From assembly GCA_031406795.1 (NCBI GenBank), contig JANOHV010000128.1:1-20429 (forward strand): DNA of 20,429 bases, written 5' to 3'. Every line of letters starts with the position of its first letter. Position 1 is the stretch's first letter. The notes under the pieces were generated by a model. The model made no database searches, was not told the origin of the DNA, and saw only the letters and a list, made by a program, of their open reading frames with translations. A program made the translations under genes and the position numbers. This DNA comes from DATDCY01 sp031406795 [NCBI: Candidatus Rokuibacteriota bacterium] (GTDB lineage: Bacteria; JAUVQV01). Shown here piece by piece: positions 5,782 through 15,015 of the stretch.

Positions 5782-8414
5782 GTGAAGAAGAGCACGAAGA
5801 TCGCGAGCCGTGATCGCGGGGCGCCGGAGATTTCGCCCGCCAACAGCCAGCAGGCGGCGGGCGCCGCCGCCTTCCCGATCGTCGGCATCGGCGCCTCGGC
5901 CGGCGGACTCGAGGCGCTGGAACAATTCCTCGGCCAGGTGCCGGCCGGCAGCGGGATGGCCTTCGTCATCGTCCAGCACCTGGACCCGACGCACAAGGGA
6001 ATCATGCCCGAGCTGCTCCAGCGCCGCACGCCGATGGCGGTCGCGCAGGTCAGGGATCGGATGCGGATCAAGCCGGACAGCGTCTATGTGATTCCGCCCA
6101 ACAAGGACATGACCATCCTGCACGGGGTGCTGCATCTTTTCGAGCCGTCAGCTCCCCGCGGCCTGCGGCTCCCGATCGATTCCTTCTTCCGCTCTCTGGC
6201 CGACGACCTGCAGGGATCGAGCATCGGCGTGATCCTCTCGGGCATGGGCTCCGATGGCACGCAGGGGGTGCGGGCCATCAAGGAGAAGGGCGGGCTGGTG
6301 CTCGTGCAGGACCCCGCCTCGGCCAAGTTCGACAGCATGCCGCGCAGCGCCATCGACCTCGGGCTCGCCGACGTGGTGGCCCCGGTGGCGGAACTGCCGG
6401 AGAAGCTCATCGCCTGGCTCCGGCGCGGCCCGCACCCGACCGAGGGCGAACCCGCCGTGGCGACGCGGGACCAGGGCGCCCTCGAGAAGATCGTGATCCT
6501 GCTGCGGGCGCGCACCGGCCAGGACTTCTCCCCGTACAAGAAACAGACCTTGTACCGCCGTGTCGAGCGGCGGATGGGCATCCACCGGATCGACAGGATC
6601 GCCTCCTACGCGCGCTACCTGCAGGAGAACCCCCAGGAGGTCGACCTGCTCGCCCGAGAACTGCTCATCGGCGTAACCAGCTTCTTCCGCGACCCGGCGG
6701 CCTGGGACCTGCTCCGGGAAAAGGCCATCCCCGCGCTGCTCTCGGGTCTTCCGAACGGGGGGACGCTGCGCGCCTGGTCGGCGGGTTGTTCGACGGGGGA
6801 GGAAGCTTATTCGCTGGCCATCGTCTTCAGGGAGGCCCTGGAACAGCTTAAGCTCAAAGGGCGGTTCTCCCTGCAGATCTTCGCCACCGACCTGGACCGG
6901 GATGCCGTTGACAAGGCGCGTCAGGGATTCTGGCCCGCCGCCATCGCCACGGATGTTCCCGCGGAGCGCCTGCAGCGTTTCTTCACCCGGCAGGAGGGCG
7001 GCTTCCGGGCCGTCAAGGAGATCCGGGAAATGGTGACTTTCGCCACGCAGAACGTGACCATGGACCCCCCGTTTACCAAACTGGATATCCTGATCTGTCG
7101 AAACCTGCTGATCTACCTGACGCCCGAAGCGCAAAAGCGGCTGATCTCGCTCTTCCGTTACTCCTTGAACGCAGGGGGGTATCTGTTTCTGGGGAACTCG
7201 GAAACGATAGGCAACGCCGCAGGTCTCTTCACACCGCTGGATGCGCGGTCCCGCATCTACCGGCGGCGTGAGAGCGCGCCGCAGTTCGAGCCGGCGGCGC
7301 TTCCCGATTGGTATCGCCGCCCCGCTCCGGGGGTGTTGCCCGAGGCGGGGCAGCCCGAACCGCCGTCCAACCTGCAATCGCTCACCGAGCAGGTGCTGCT
7401 GCACCAGTATTCCCCCCCCGCCGTGCTGGTCAGCGACAAGGGGGACATCCTCTATATCAGTGGGCGCACGGGCGCGTATCTGGAACCGGCGGCCGGCAAG
7501 GCCAACTGGAACGTCTTCGCCATGGTCCGTGAAGAGCTGCGCTTCGAGCTCTCGGACGCCTTCCAGAAGGCAACCCGGGACAGAATTCCCGTCACGCGCT
7601 CCGGCGCCCGGGTCGCGCAGGACGGGAGGCCGCACGCGGTGGAGGTCACGGTCCAGCTGCTCGAGAAACCCGAGGCGTTGCGCGGTCTGGCGCTGATCGT
7701 CTTCAGGGATCTGCCGACGCCCCCCGAGAAGAAGCCACCGGGACACGCCGGAGCCGGAGCGGCCGGCGGTGCCAGGGTCGCGGAGCTGGAGCAGAAACTC
7801 CGGATGGCCCGCGACGAGCTGCTCTCCACCCGCGAGGAGATGCAGACCGCGCTGGAAGAGCTCAAGTCCGCGAACGAGGAGTTGCAGTCCACCAACGAGG
7901 AGCTGCAGTCCACCAACGAGGAGCTGACCACCTCGCGGGAGGAGATGCAATCCCTGAACGAAGAGCTCCAGACGGTGAACGTCGAACAGCAGGCCCGACT
8001 CGACGAGTTCCAGCGGCTGAGCAACGACATGAAGAACCTCCTCGAGAGCACGGAAATAGTCACGTTGTTCCTGGACAACGAGTTACGCGTGCGGCGCTTC
8101 ACCAGCGGGGCGAACAAGATCTTCAAGCTGCTTCCGGGCGACGTCGGGCGGCCGCTGACCGACCTCACCGGCGTGCTGGTCTACCCCGAGCTGCCCGAGG
8201 ATGCGCGCGAGGTGCTGCGGACGCTCATCTTCTCCGAAAAGTCGGTCGCCGCGAGCGACGGGCGCTGGTTCACGGCGCGGATCATGCCCTACCGCACGGT
8301 GGAAAACGTGATCGACGGCGTGGTGTTCACGTTCGTCGACATCACCCTCGCCAAGACGCTGGAAGCGCAGCTGCGCGCGGCGGCGGCGCCCCCGCCGGCT
8401 GCCGGGAGCGCGCG

Positions 8415-8418
<4 letters not shown>
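5782..8418 (+). CDS. CheB-CheR-PAS fusion protein (methylesterase/methyltransferase)
   Basis: The 878-residue protein joins a CheB methylesterase domain (about 32-215) to a CheR methyltransferase (about 235-495). CheB has its catalytic triad: Ser39 in GIGASAGG, His66 in QHLDP and Asp158 in GMGSDGT. CheR has TSFFRD, the SAM-binding AWSAGCSTGEEAYSLA and DILICRNLLIYL. A PAS-like region (about 530-650), a long coiled coil (about 675-750) built partly of EELQSTN heptads, and a final PAS domain (about 752-862) follow. The receiver domain of classical CheB is absent, and the chain ends after PAS with no kinase domain. No chemoreceptor or CheA is nearby, so the substrate is unknown. The start is GTG at 5782 with GGGAG six bases upstream; the ATG at 5780 is immediately followed by a stop. 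Its last bases overlap the next gene as ATGA. Confidence 0.93.
7876..7938 (+). repeat. 21-bp tandem repeat encoding coiled-coil heptads
   Basis: Two almost identical 21-bp units (7876-7896 and 7897-7917) encode EELQSTN twice, followed by a diverged third unit encoding EELTTSR. They lie in the signalling helix of the CheB-CheR-PAS fusion. Gain or loss of a unit would keep both reading frame and heptad register. This repetitive helix is usual for this fusion family. Confidence 0.7.
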
Positions 8419-10331
<1,913 letters not shown>

Positions 10332-10674
10332 CTCCGGAATTGCACAATCAGACAGCATCCGGCCCCGATCACCGCCGGTCGTCTCGAAATGCAGCCGGCG
10401 GTCCAACGCCTCCACCACCCGTCCAACAGACCTGAGACTGAATATCGCCCAACATTTCCGGCAGTTGCGTGATGGCTCGGCATGCGAGTGCCCAGCAGGC
10501 ACAGTTGATGCAAATCGATCCCAATAGCAACTCAGGCACTTGGCACCGGGTTCGACGTGGGGAGGGATTTCGCAAAGCAGGTCTTTGAGCTGGCCTATGA
10601 TCCAAGAAATGGAGTAAACTGGAACCATACCCTGGACTTCGGCCGTCGGCGAAGCCACGAACAAGGAGGAGACG
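10332..10674. other. Intergenic region before the outer-membrane protein gene
   Basis: No gene is supported in these 343 bp. An 8-bp dyad, ACCGCCGG (10371-10378) and CCGGCGGT (10395-10402), lies 40 bp after the activator's stop and could be a weak terminator or an activator site. A half-good sigma-54 element is at 10541-10555. TATGAT at 10596-10601 is a possible -10 without a good -35. A strong AAGGAGGAG ribosome-binding site precedes the next start. Confidence 0.4.
10541..10555 (+). promoter_or_regulatory. Weak candidate sigma-54 promoter
   Basis: TGGCACCGGGTTCGA has a perfect TGGCAC -24 element, but the -12 element reads TCGA where TTGC is expected, so the key GC is lost. It is listed because it lies upstream of the outer-membrane protein gene and downstream of a sigma-54 activator. 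Alone it would not be convincing. Confidence 0.22.
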
Positions 10675-11796
10675 ATGTTGAAACGAAAGTTTATTCTGGT
10701 ATTGGTCGCCTGTCTCGCAGTAGGCTTTTCAACCTCGGCTTCCGCGGCCACAAGCTGGAAGCGGCTTGGCGCAAACCCGTTCAACCGTCCGCCGCTGAGT
10801 TCCGAGGCCGACCTCAAGCTCCTGGTGAAGAATCGAAGCGTCGACCTCAAGACCGGTTTCACCAAGGCGGGTTCCCCTGAGCTCTACCCGGCGTTCATGG
10901 AGCAGTTCCCCACGGCAAGAATCGACTCCGTCACCGTGGCGCCCGGGGACACGTTTGTGTGGATCGTCTTCAAGAAGAAGGCCACCGGGAGGGTCTCGGT
11001 GCTCAAGGACGCGACCTGGAAGGGTAGCGCCCCTTTCGACGCGTACCGTTTCACCATCGACAAAGACGGCAAGCGACATGAATTCGTGGTTCCGCTTGCC
11101 TGCGGCAATGTCGCGTTGAGAAACGTGACCCCCATTCCTCCGCCCCCGGTGGCCGCTGCTCCGAGACCGCCCGCGCCCCCGGCGCCAGCCCCGGTTGCCC
11201 CCGCGCCGGTTGCGCCGCCGCCGCCAGTCGCAGCGCCTGCGGCAGTCGTCGCCGCGCCGGCCCCCGTTGCGCCGCCGCCGCCGGCGCCCGTCGTGCCGAA
11301 ACCGATCGCGGCCCCCCCGGCGCCAGTTGCGACGGCCGCGGTTGCCCCTGCTCCGCCGCCGCCTCCTCCCCCGCCGCCTCCCGTGAAGCCCCCGTGCGGG
11401 CTGCTCTTCGATGTGGGTTTTGCCCGCCAGCCTGATCCGGCAAACTATGCGTTTGCGCGCGTCGGCTATGAGTTGCCCCTCTTCGACCGGCTCTATCTGA
11501 TGGGGCTCCTCGGCGGTTCCGTTCGCTGGATGGGCAACGATGGCGGGAGCGCCTTTACCGCAGACCTGCTGCTCGACTACCACTGGTTGGGCGGGTTCTC
11601 CTTCGGCCTGGGTGCCGGGTTCTGGTCCGGCAACGATGGCCAGATCGACCTGTTGGCCGATGTCGGCTATCTGCTGACCGGGAGCCCGGACAGCAGGAAC
11701 ATGTCCTTGCTGCTGGAAGCGCGGCAACCGGCTGACGAACTGGGAAGCTTCAACGAATTCGGCCGGATTGGCCTTGGCCTGAGATTCAGGTTCTAG
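10675..11796 (+). CDS. Outer-membrane protein: periplasmic domain, Pro/Ala linker, C-terminal barrel
   Basis: I do not recognise a named family. The 373-residue product starts with a signal peptide (MLKRKFILVLVACLAVGF..., likely cleavage after ASA at residue 24). A soluble domain of about 125 residues follows, with two conserved-looking strand clusters (SVTVAPGDTFVWIVF; YRFTIDKDGKRHEFVVPLACG). An extremely proline/alanine-rich linker (about 152-240), including a run of prolines, comes next. The last 130 residues alternate hydrophobic and polar positions in about eight strands and end in GLGLRFRF, a terminal-Phe signature of proteins folded by the BAM machinery. ATG 10675 has AAGGAGGAG just upstream. 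A strong hairpin closes the transcript. An anchoring or wall-spanning role is inference. Confidence 0.7.
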   Translation: MLKRKFILVLVACLAVGFSTSASAATSWKRLGANPFNRPPLSSEADLKLLVKNRSVDLKTGFTKAGSPELYPAFMEQFPTARIDSVTVAPGDTFVWIVFKKKATGRVSVLKDATWKGSAPFDAYRFTIDKDGKRHEFVVPLACGNVALRNVTPIPPPPVAAAPRPPAPPAPAPVAPAPVAPPPPVAAPAAVVAAPAPVAPPPPAPVVPKPIAAPPAPVATAAVAPAPPPPPPPPPPVKPPCGLLFDVGFARQPDPANYAFARVGYELPLFDRLYLMGLLGGSVRWMGNDGGSAFTADLLLDYHWLGGFSFGLGAGFWSGNDGQIDLLADVGYLLTGSPDSRNMSLLLEARQPADELGSFNEFGRIGLGLRFRF

Positions 11797-11805
11797 CACT
11801 CCAGC

Positions 11806-11842
11806 AACCGGCTCACCCGGCGGACGCCCGGGTGAGCCGGTT
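11806..11842. terminator. Strong hairpin, probable terminator
   Basis: A perfect 15-bp stem, AACCGGCTCACCCGG (11806-11820) with CCGGGTGAGCCGGTT (11828-11842), has a 7-nt loop and begins 9 bp after the stop of the outer-membrane protein gene. It is followed by a C/T-rich tract rather than a clean T run, so termination may be partial or Rho-assisted. It separates that gene from the sigma-54-linked cluster. Confidence 0.7.
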
Positions 11843-11931
11843 CTCCCCCTCCGGCATTTCTCGACAGACGCGATCGGGTCCCGAACCTGCGGCAGGTCTT
11901 TCACCAACGTTGCAAAGACTGGTTCGTTGTA

Positions 11932-11950
11932 GCAAATGTTTCGAAATTGC
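11932..11950. promoter_or_regulatory. Small AT-rich dyad upstream of the stress cluster
   Basis: The sequence GCAAATGTTTCGAAATTGC is an imperfect palindrome around TTTCGAAA with GCAA/TTGC ends. It stands out by base composition and lies about 225 bp upstream of the sigma-54 element. It may be a regulator-binding site; no known operator is recognised. Confidence 0.25.
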
Positions 11951-11987
11951 ATTACGAGACAGCCACGGCCGTTCTTGAAGGCGAAGC

Positions 11988-12036
11988 GCCGCGGGAAGAC
12001 CGGAGTTCCAGCGCATTATTGCCGCGGGAGACCGGA
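11988..12036 (+). promoter_or_regulatory. Paired direct repeats, candidate upstream activating sites
   Basis: GCCGCGGGAAGACCGGA (11988-12004) recurs as GCCGCGGGAGACCGGA (12021-12036), differing only by one A. The copies are 33 bp apart, about three helical turns, and end 137 bp before the -24 element of the sigma-54 promoter. That is the usual place for enhancer sites bound by sigma-54 activators. The first copy also forms a partial dyad, GGAAnnCCGGnnTTCC. Binding by the nearby activator is inference. Confidence 0.45.
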
Positions 12037-12172
12037 AGCGACAGACCCGCCCGCCCGTCTCATCGCACCGCTGAAAAACGCACCACTCCTCCAGTTGCAT
12101 CCTACGGAAAATCTCATATCAGTCGGCAGTTCCAGTAGATGTGCGATCTCTCGGCTCCGTCGAACCGGCGAG

Positions 12173-12188
12173 TGGCACATTTGATGCA
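12173..12188 (+). promoter_or_regulatory. Near-consensus sigma-54 (-24/-12) promoter
   Basis: TGGCACATTTGATGCA matches the consensus TGGCACGNNNNTTGCW. The -24 GG and -12 GC are exactly 12 bp apart, TGGCAC is perfect, and the -12 element reads ATGCA in place of TTGCA. Transcription would start near 12199, just before the AAGGAGGT ribosome-binding site (12203-12210) of the first small gene. That gives a very short leader. Confidence 0.72.
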
Positions 12189-12221
12189 ATCTCTACCTAG
12201 GCAAGGAGGTCAGAGAAAGAA

Positions 12222-12431
12222 TTGACGAGCGAATTCGAAGTTCAGATTGGCTCAATTCTGGAAATGGCCGAAAGAATGATCGTCATTTCGGAGCAGGGGT
12301 TCGCGACCTGCAATGACGATGGCTGTCTGCTGCTCAACGGCCTGGTTCGCGAGTGCGCCTACCGGCTCAGGGATGCCGCCGAGCGGGAGCGAGCCGTTCA
12401 TGCCACGAAAGCGAAGGGAGGCCACGCATGA
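12222..12431 (+). CDS. Small helical protein, first gene of the stress cluster
   Basis: This 69-residue protein of unknown function is charged and predicted helical, with no signal peptide or membrane segment. It contains two cysteines around an acidic pair (CNDDGC) and a further Cys in VRECAYRLRDAAERER. Similar small proteins occur in Geobacter-like genomes, by recollection rather than search. The start is TTG at 12222: a strong AAGGAGGT (12203-12210) lies 11 bases upstream, and the next in-frame ATG (residue 15) would remove a well-formed helix. The stop overlaps the next small reading frame as ATGA, indicating coupled translation. Confidence 0.65.
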   Translation: MTSEFEVQIGSILEMAERMIVISEQGFATCNDDGCLLLNGLVRECAYRLRDAAERERAVHATKAKGGHA

Positions 12432-12472
12432 CCCTGGGAACGATCCTGCTGGTCCTCATGGGAAGGTTGTAG
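12428..12472 (+). pseudogene. 14-codon remnant resembling a DUF3309 membrane protein
   Basis: The frame reads MTLGTILLVLMGRL and then stops. DUF3309 proteins are about 50 residues long, begin like MSLGTILL and end in an ILLLLGRL-type segment. Here the start and end motifs are fused, as if the middle was lost between two LLVL-like coding stretches. A good ribosome-binding sequence (GGGAGG, 12416-12421) and an ATGA overlap with the preceding gene remain. It could be a decayed gene or a functioning micropeptide. Confidence 0.5.
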
Positions 12473-12557
12473 GGCCGGAAGGACCCGATGGACTTAAAAC
12501 CATGTGCGCAATCCCGTGCACGCTTACGAACAACAACGTCACCAAAGGAGTCAGACC

Positions 12558-13139
12558 ATGCGTAAGATACTTGTTCTCGCGGCTTTCACGTTCACGCTCG
12601 CGTGTCTCATGCCGGTTCCGGCAGTCCTTGCCGCCGAGGCTGAAGGGGGAGTCGTTCTCGCCGATCCCGGACCTCCGGGTCCGCCCCTGGTCATGGGCAG
12701 AGGCATGCACCGCATCGGCCTCGGGGTGAACTACTGGAAGACGATCGACAATCTCGATCAGGACGTCACCTCCGACGGCTTCTCCTACATCCTCAGCTAC
12801 CAGTACGCCCCCGTCTGGTTCGTGAAGGTCGGGACCAACCTGGAACTCTTCCCCGACCTGGCCGCCTCGACGGACCCCGTGATCGCACCTGAGCTCTTCG
12901 TGACCTTCGGCGGGCTCTTCTACGGCGGCGTGGGGATCGGCATCTACTATCACGACGGCAACTGGGGCAATGCGCCCTTCTACATGTTCCGCGCCGGTCT
13001 CGACCTGCCGATTCTCCCCCGGCTGTTCCTGGACATCAACGCCAACTACCGCTTCAACGACTGGGACACCCTCAATTTCGCGAAGGACATCGGCACCGAC
13101 ACCATCCGCCTCGGCGCCGCCGTCCGCTTCGTTCTGTAG
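12558..13139 (+). CDS. Outer-membrane beta-barrel protein
   Basis: The 193-residue protein has a signal peptide (residues 1 to about 26, MRKILVLAAFTFTLACLMPV..., cleavage near VLAA) and a mature part of alternating strands: RIGLGVNYWKTI, FSYILSYQYAPVWFVKVGTNLELF, APELFVTFGGLFYGGVGIGIYY, APFYMFRAGLDLPIL, FLDINANYRF and DTIRLGAAVRFVL. This pattern suits an eight-stranded outer-membrane barrel, although the last residue is Leu, not the usual Phe. The start is ATG 12558, chosen because AAAGGAG (12544-12550) precedes it and it opens the signal peptide; an in-frame ATG at 12504 would put 18 residues before it. It sits inside the stress cluster. Ligand or role is unknown. Confidence 0.75.
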   Translation: MRKILVLAAFTFTLACLMPVPAVLAAEAEGGVVLADPGPPGPPLVMGRGMHRIGLGVNYWKTIDNLDQDVTSDGFSYILSYQYAPVWFVKVGTNLELFPDLAASTDPVIAPELFVTFGGLFYGGVGIGIYYHDGNWGNAPFYMFRAGLDLPILPRLFLDINANYRFNDWDTLNFAKDIGTDTIRLGAAVRFVL

Positions 13140-13151
13140 CAGGGGGACGCG

Positions 13152-13442
13152 ATGAGCGAGAAGGAACTGTACCGGCAGAAGTACCAGGCGCAGCTGGACG
13201 AGTGGCAGGCGGATCTCGCCAAGCTCAAGGCCCGGGCAGCCGGGGCCAAGGCCGACGCGCAGATCGAGATGAACAAGCACCTCAAGGAACTCGACCACCG
13301 GATGCATGACGCGAGCGCCAAACTCGCCGATCTCGCCGCGACGAGCGAGGCGGGGTGGGACGCCGTCCGCAAGAACGTGGAAACCACCTGGGATGCGCTG
13401 AAGGCCGGCGTCAGCGCCGCTCGTGCGAAGTTCAAGGAATAA
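13152..13442 (+). CDS. Coiled-coil stress protein (sll1863-like)
   Basis: The 96-residue soluble protein is almost entirely helical and heptad-patterned, rich in Ala, Lys, Glu and Asp, with no signal peptide. The N terminus (EKELYRQKYQAQLDEWQADL) and the end (TWDALKAGVSAARAKF) resemble the sll1863 family of small stress-associated coiled-coil proteins. Biochemical function is unknown; a cytoplasmic oligomer is likely. ATG 13152 follows GGGGGACG by a few bases and lies 12 bp after the preceding stop, supporting an operon. Confidence 0.7.
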   Translation: MSEKELYRQKYQAQLDEWQADLAKLKARAAGAKADAQIEMNKHLKELDHRMHDASAKLADLAATSEAGWDAVRKNVETTWDALKAGVSAARAKFKE

Positions 13443-13453
13443 GGAGAAACAAC

Positions 13454-14233
13454 ATGAATCCGATGCGCTTGATCGCGGTAGCGGCGGCATTCGCTGCGCT
13501 GGCACTGACCGGCGGGCCCGTGTCCGCCTCCGAGACAGACGAGCAGATCGAAAGAACCGCCAAGAATTCGTTCGTCTTCAGGACCTATCTGAAGAACGAT
13601 GACATCAGAATCAAGTCCAAGGACGGCGTCGTCACGTTGACGGGGACTGTTTCCGAAGAACCCAGCATCTTTATGGCGCAGGAGGCCGTTTCGAGCCAGC
13701 GCGGCGTCAAGAGCGTGGACAACAAGCTGGAAATCAAGGGTCTGCGCCCTGCCGAGAACTCGGATGGGTGGATTGCCGCGCGCGTGAAGACCGTGCTCTT
13801 CTTCCACCGCAGCGTCAGCGGCATCAAGACCGAGGTTTCCGTGAAGGACGGCGTCGTCACCCTGGGCGGCGAGGCGCAAACCCAGGCGCAGCGGGAATTG
13901 ACGACCGAGTATGCCAGGGATGTCGAAGGGGTCAAGGACGTCAGGAACCAGATGACGGTTTCGAAGGCGCCGAAGGCAGGCAAGGAAACAATCGGCGACA
14001 AGATCGACGATGCTTCCATCACCTCCCAGGTCAAGCTGTCGCTGCTGTTTCATCGCTCGACCAAAGTCCTCAAAACCCACGTCGAGACCGACAACGGCGT
14101 CGTCGTGCTGACAGGGACCGCCGGGAGCACCGCGGAAAAGGATCTGGTGAGCAAACTCGTCGAGGACATCAACGGTGTGACGAAGGTCGACAACCGGATG
14201 ACCGTGTCGGATTCCAAGTCAAAGGCGAAATGA
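13454..14233 (+). CDS. Periplasmic protein with three BON domains (OsmY-like)
   Basis: The 259-residue protein has a signal peptide (1 to about 26, ending PVSAS) and three BON domains at about 29-96, 103-171 and 182-253. Each contains the hallmark GVVTLTG-type strand (DGVVTLTGTV, DGVVTLGGEA, NGVVVLTGTA) and a closing V..VDN-type strand. BON domains bind membranes or phospholipids; the two-domain E. coli OsmY is induced by osmotic stress and acts as a periplasmic chaperone. A third copy is an extension of that plan. ATG 13454 has AAGGAGA directly upstream, 11 bp after the previous stop. A role in envelope protection is inferred from family and context. Confidence 0.88.
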   Translation: MNPMRLIAVAAAFAALALTGGPVSASETDEQIERTAKNSFVFRTYLKNDDIRIKSKDGVVTLTGTVSEEPSIFMAQEAVSSQRGVKSVDNKLEIKGLRPAENSDGWIAARVKTVLFFHRSVSGIKTEVSVKDGVVTLGGEAQTQAQRELTTEYARDVEGVKDVRNQMTVSKAPKAGKETIGDKIDDASITSQVKLSLLFHRSTKVLKTHVETDNGVVVLTGTAGSTAEKDLVSKLVEDINGVTKVDNRMTVSDSKSKAK

Positions 14234-14284
14234 GCGAATTGCTCCCGCACCCGATGAACGATACCAGGAGCACCGGGGAGTCCT

Positions 14285-14307
14285 GGCCGAAAGCGGCTGA
14301 TTCGGCC
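14285..14307 (+). promoter_or_regulatory. Intercistronic hairpin before the small membrane protein genes
   Basis: GGCCGAA (14285-14291) pairs with TTCGGCC (14301-14307) across a 9-nt loop. It lies in the 103-bp gap between the triple-BON gene and the next start, just ahead of the GGAAGGAG ribosome-binding site. It could tune relative expression or mRNA stability. Confidence 0.35.
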
Positions 14308-14336
14308 CGCCCCGAACTTGCGGAAGGAGTGACGTC

Positions 14337-14528
14337 ATGCCTTTGATCAACCTGGTCGTGGTCCTGGTTGTCGTCGGGGTCATTCTGTGGGTCATCAACA
14401 GCTACATCCCGATGCAGTCGACCATCAAGCGGATATTGAACGTGGTCGTGGTCCTGGTCGTGATCTTCTGGCTGCTGAGTGTCTTCGGGCTCATCGGGGA
14501 CATCTCGAGTATTCGCGTCGGTAAGTGA
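14337..14528 (+). CDS. Thivi_2564-like small membrane protein
   Basis: The 63-residue protein has two transmembrane helices: about residues 3-22 (INLVVVLVVVGVILWVINSY) and 33-55 (ILNVVVVLVVIFWLLSVFGL). A conserved IPMQSTIKRILN turn lies between them. It looks like the Thivi_2564 family of inner-membrane proteins, whose function is not known. The second helix repeats the VVVLVV motif of the first, at DNA level too. GGAAGGAG precedes ATG 14337. Tiny membrane proteins of this kind often sit beside BON-domain and lmo0937 genes, as here. Confidence 0.75.
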   Translation: MPLINLVVVLVVVGVILWVINSYIPMQSTIKRILNVVVVLVVIFWLLSVFGLIGDISSIRVGK

Positions 14529-14568
14529 GCGGTCGGGAACCACATTACTCACCTGAAAGGAGAACGCC

Positions 14569-14715
14569 ATGTTGTGGACTATTGCGGTGATCCTGATCGT
14601 TCTGTGGTTGCTCGGGATGGTGAGCAGTTACACGATGGGGGGGTTCATTCACATCCTGGTCGTGGTAGCCGTGGTGATGGTGCTGGTCAACATCATCGGC
14701 GGACGCCGAGGCTAG
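14569..14715 (+). CDS. lmo0937-like small membrane protein
   Basis: The 48-residue protein begins MLWTIAVILIVLWLLGMVSS and ends NIIGGRRG. It has two hydrophobic helices (about 3-17 and 27-43) separated by the YTMGGFIHIL turn. This matches the lmo0937 family of very short membrane proteins found in many bacteria, often in stress-induced operons, without a known function. ATG 14569 is preceded by AAAGGAG at ideal spacing, 40 bp after the previous gene. The positively charged C terminus suggests that end is cytoplasmic. Confidence 0.75.
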   Translation: MLWTIAVILIVLWLLGMVSSYTMGGFIHILVVVAVVMVLVNIIGGRRG

Positions 14716-14764
14716 CTGCGGAAGGTTCTCGCCCCGCAGGGCGGCAACGGAAAGGCGGAGCACC

Positions 14765-14977
14765 ATGAAAATTCTGGGCATCCTGCTGATCGTGATCGGC
14801 ATCGTCGCCTTCGCGTATCAGGGAATCAACTACACGACCCGGGAGAAGGTCGTCGACATCGGGCCCATCCACATGAGTGCCGACAAGACGAGGACTCTGC
14901 CTCTGGGACCGATAGTCGGGGTTGCCGCGCTCGCGGGCGGTATTGCATTGCTGGTCCTGGGGAACAGGAAGAGTTGA
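14765..14977 (+). CDS. DUF3185-like small membrane protein
   Basis: The 70-residue protein has an N-terminal transmembrane helix (MKILGILLIVIGIVAFAYQG) and a second near the C terminus (LGPIVGVAALAGGIALLVLG). Between them is a hydrophilic loop with TTREKVVDIGPIHMSADKTR. That layout, including the VVDIGP and P(I/L)GP motifs, is typical of DUF3185 inner-membrane proteins, whose role is unknown. GGCGGAG lies seven bases before ATG 14765. The gap to the lmo0937-like gene is 49 bp. Confidence 0.75.
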   Translation: MKILGILLIVIGIVAFAYQGINYTTREKVVDIGPIHMSADKTRTLPLGPIVGVAALAGGIALLVLGNRKS

Positions 14978-15015
14978 CGGGAAGCCCTTCACCGGGCCGA
15001 AAGGAACGATTCGCG

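Noticed and set aside
5780-5785. ATG two bases before the CheB-CheR-PAS start
   Set aside because: It is followed immediately by TGA; the GTG at 5782 with GGGAG upstream opens the real frame.
7876-7938. Tandem repeat considered as a CRISPR-like or minisatellite locus
   Set aside because: It has only two to three 21-bp units, in frame within a coiled coil common to this protein family, and no spacers.
6148-7950. 600-codon open frame on the minus strand
   Set aside because: It is antisense to the CheB-CheR-PAS fusion. Repeated GGLQLLVGGLQLL in it is just the mirror of the EELQSTN heptads.
10541-10555. Second sigma-54 promoter claimed as evidence of a two-operon regulon
   Set aside because: The -12 GC is absent, so it is kept only as a weak candidate and not used as support for the regulon.
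10729-11952. 407-codon open frame on the minus strand
   Set aside because: It is antisense to the outer-membrane protein; its Arg/Gly-rich stretch mirrors the Pro/Ala linker codons.
14230-14346. 38-codon frame overlapping the triple-BON stop by ATGA
   Set aside because: It contains repeat-like peptide ARPELAEG, overlaps the start of the next well-supported gene and lacks its own convincing ribosome-binding site.
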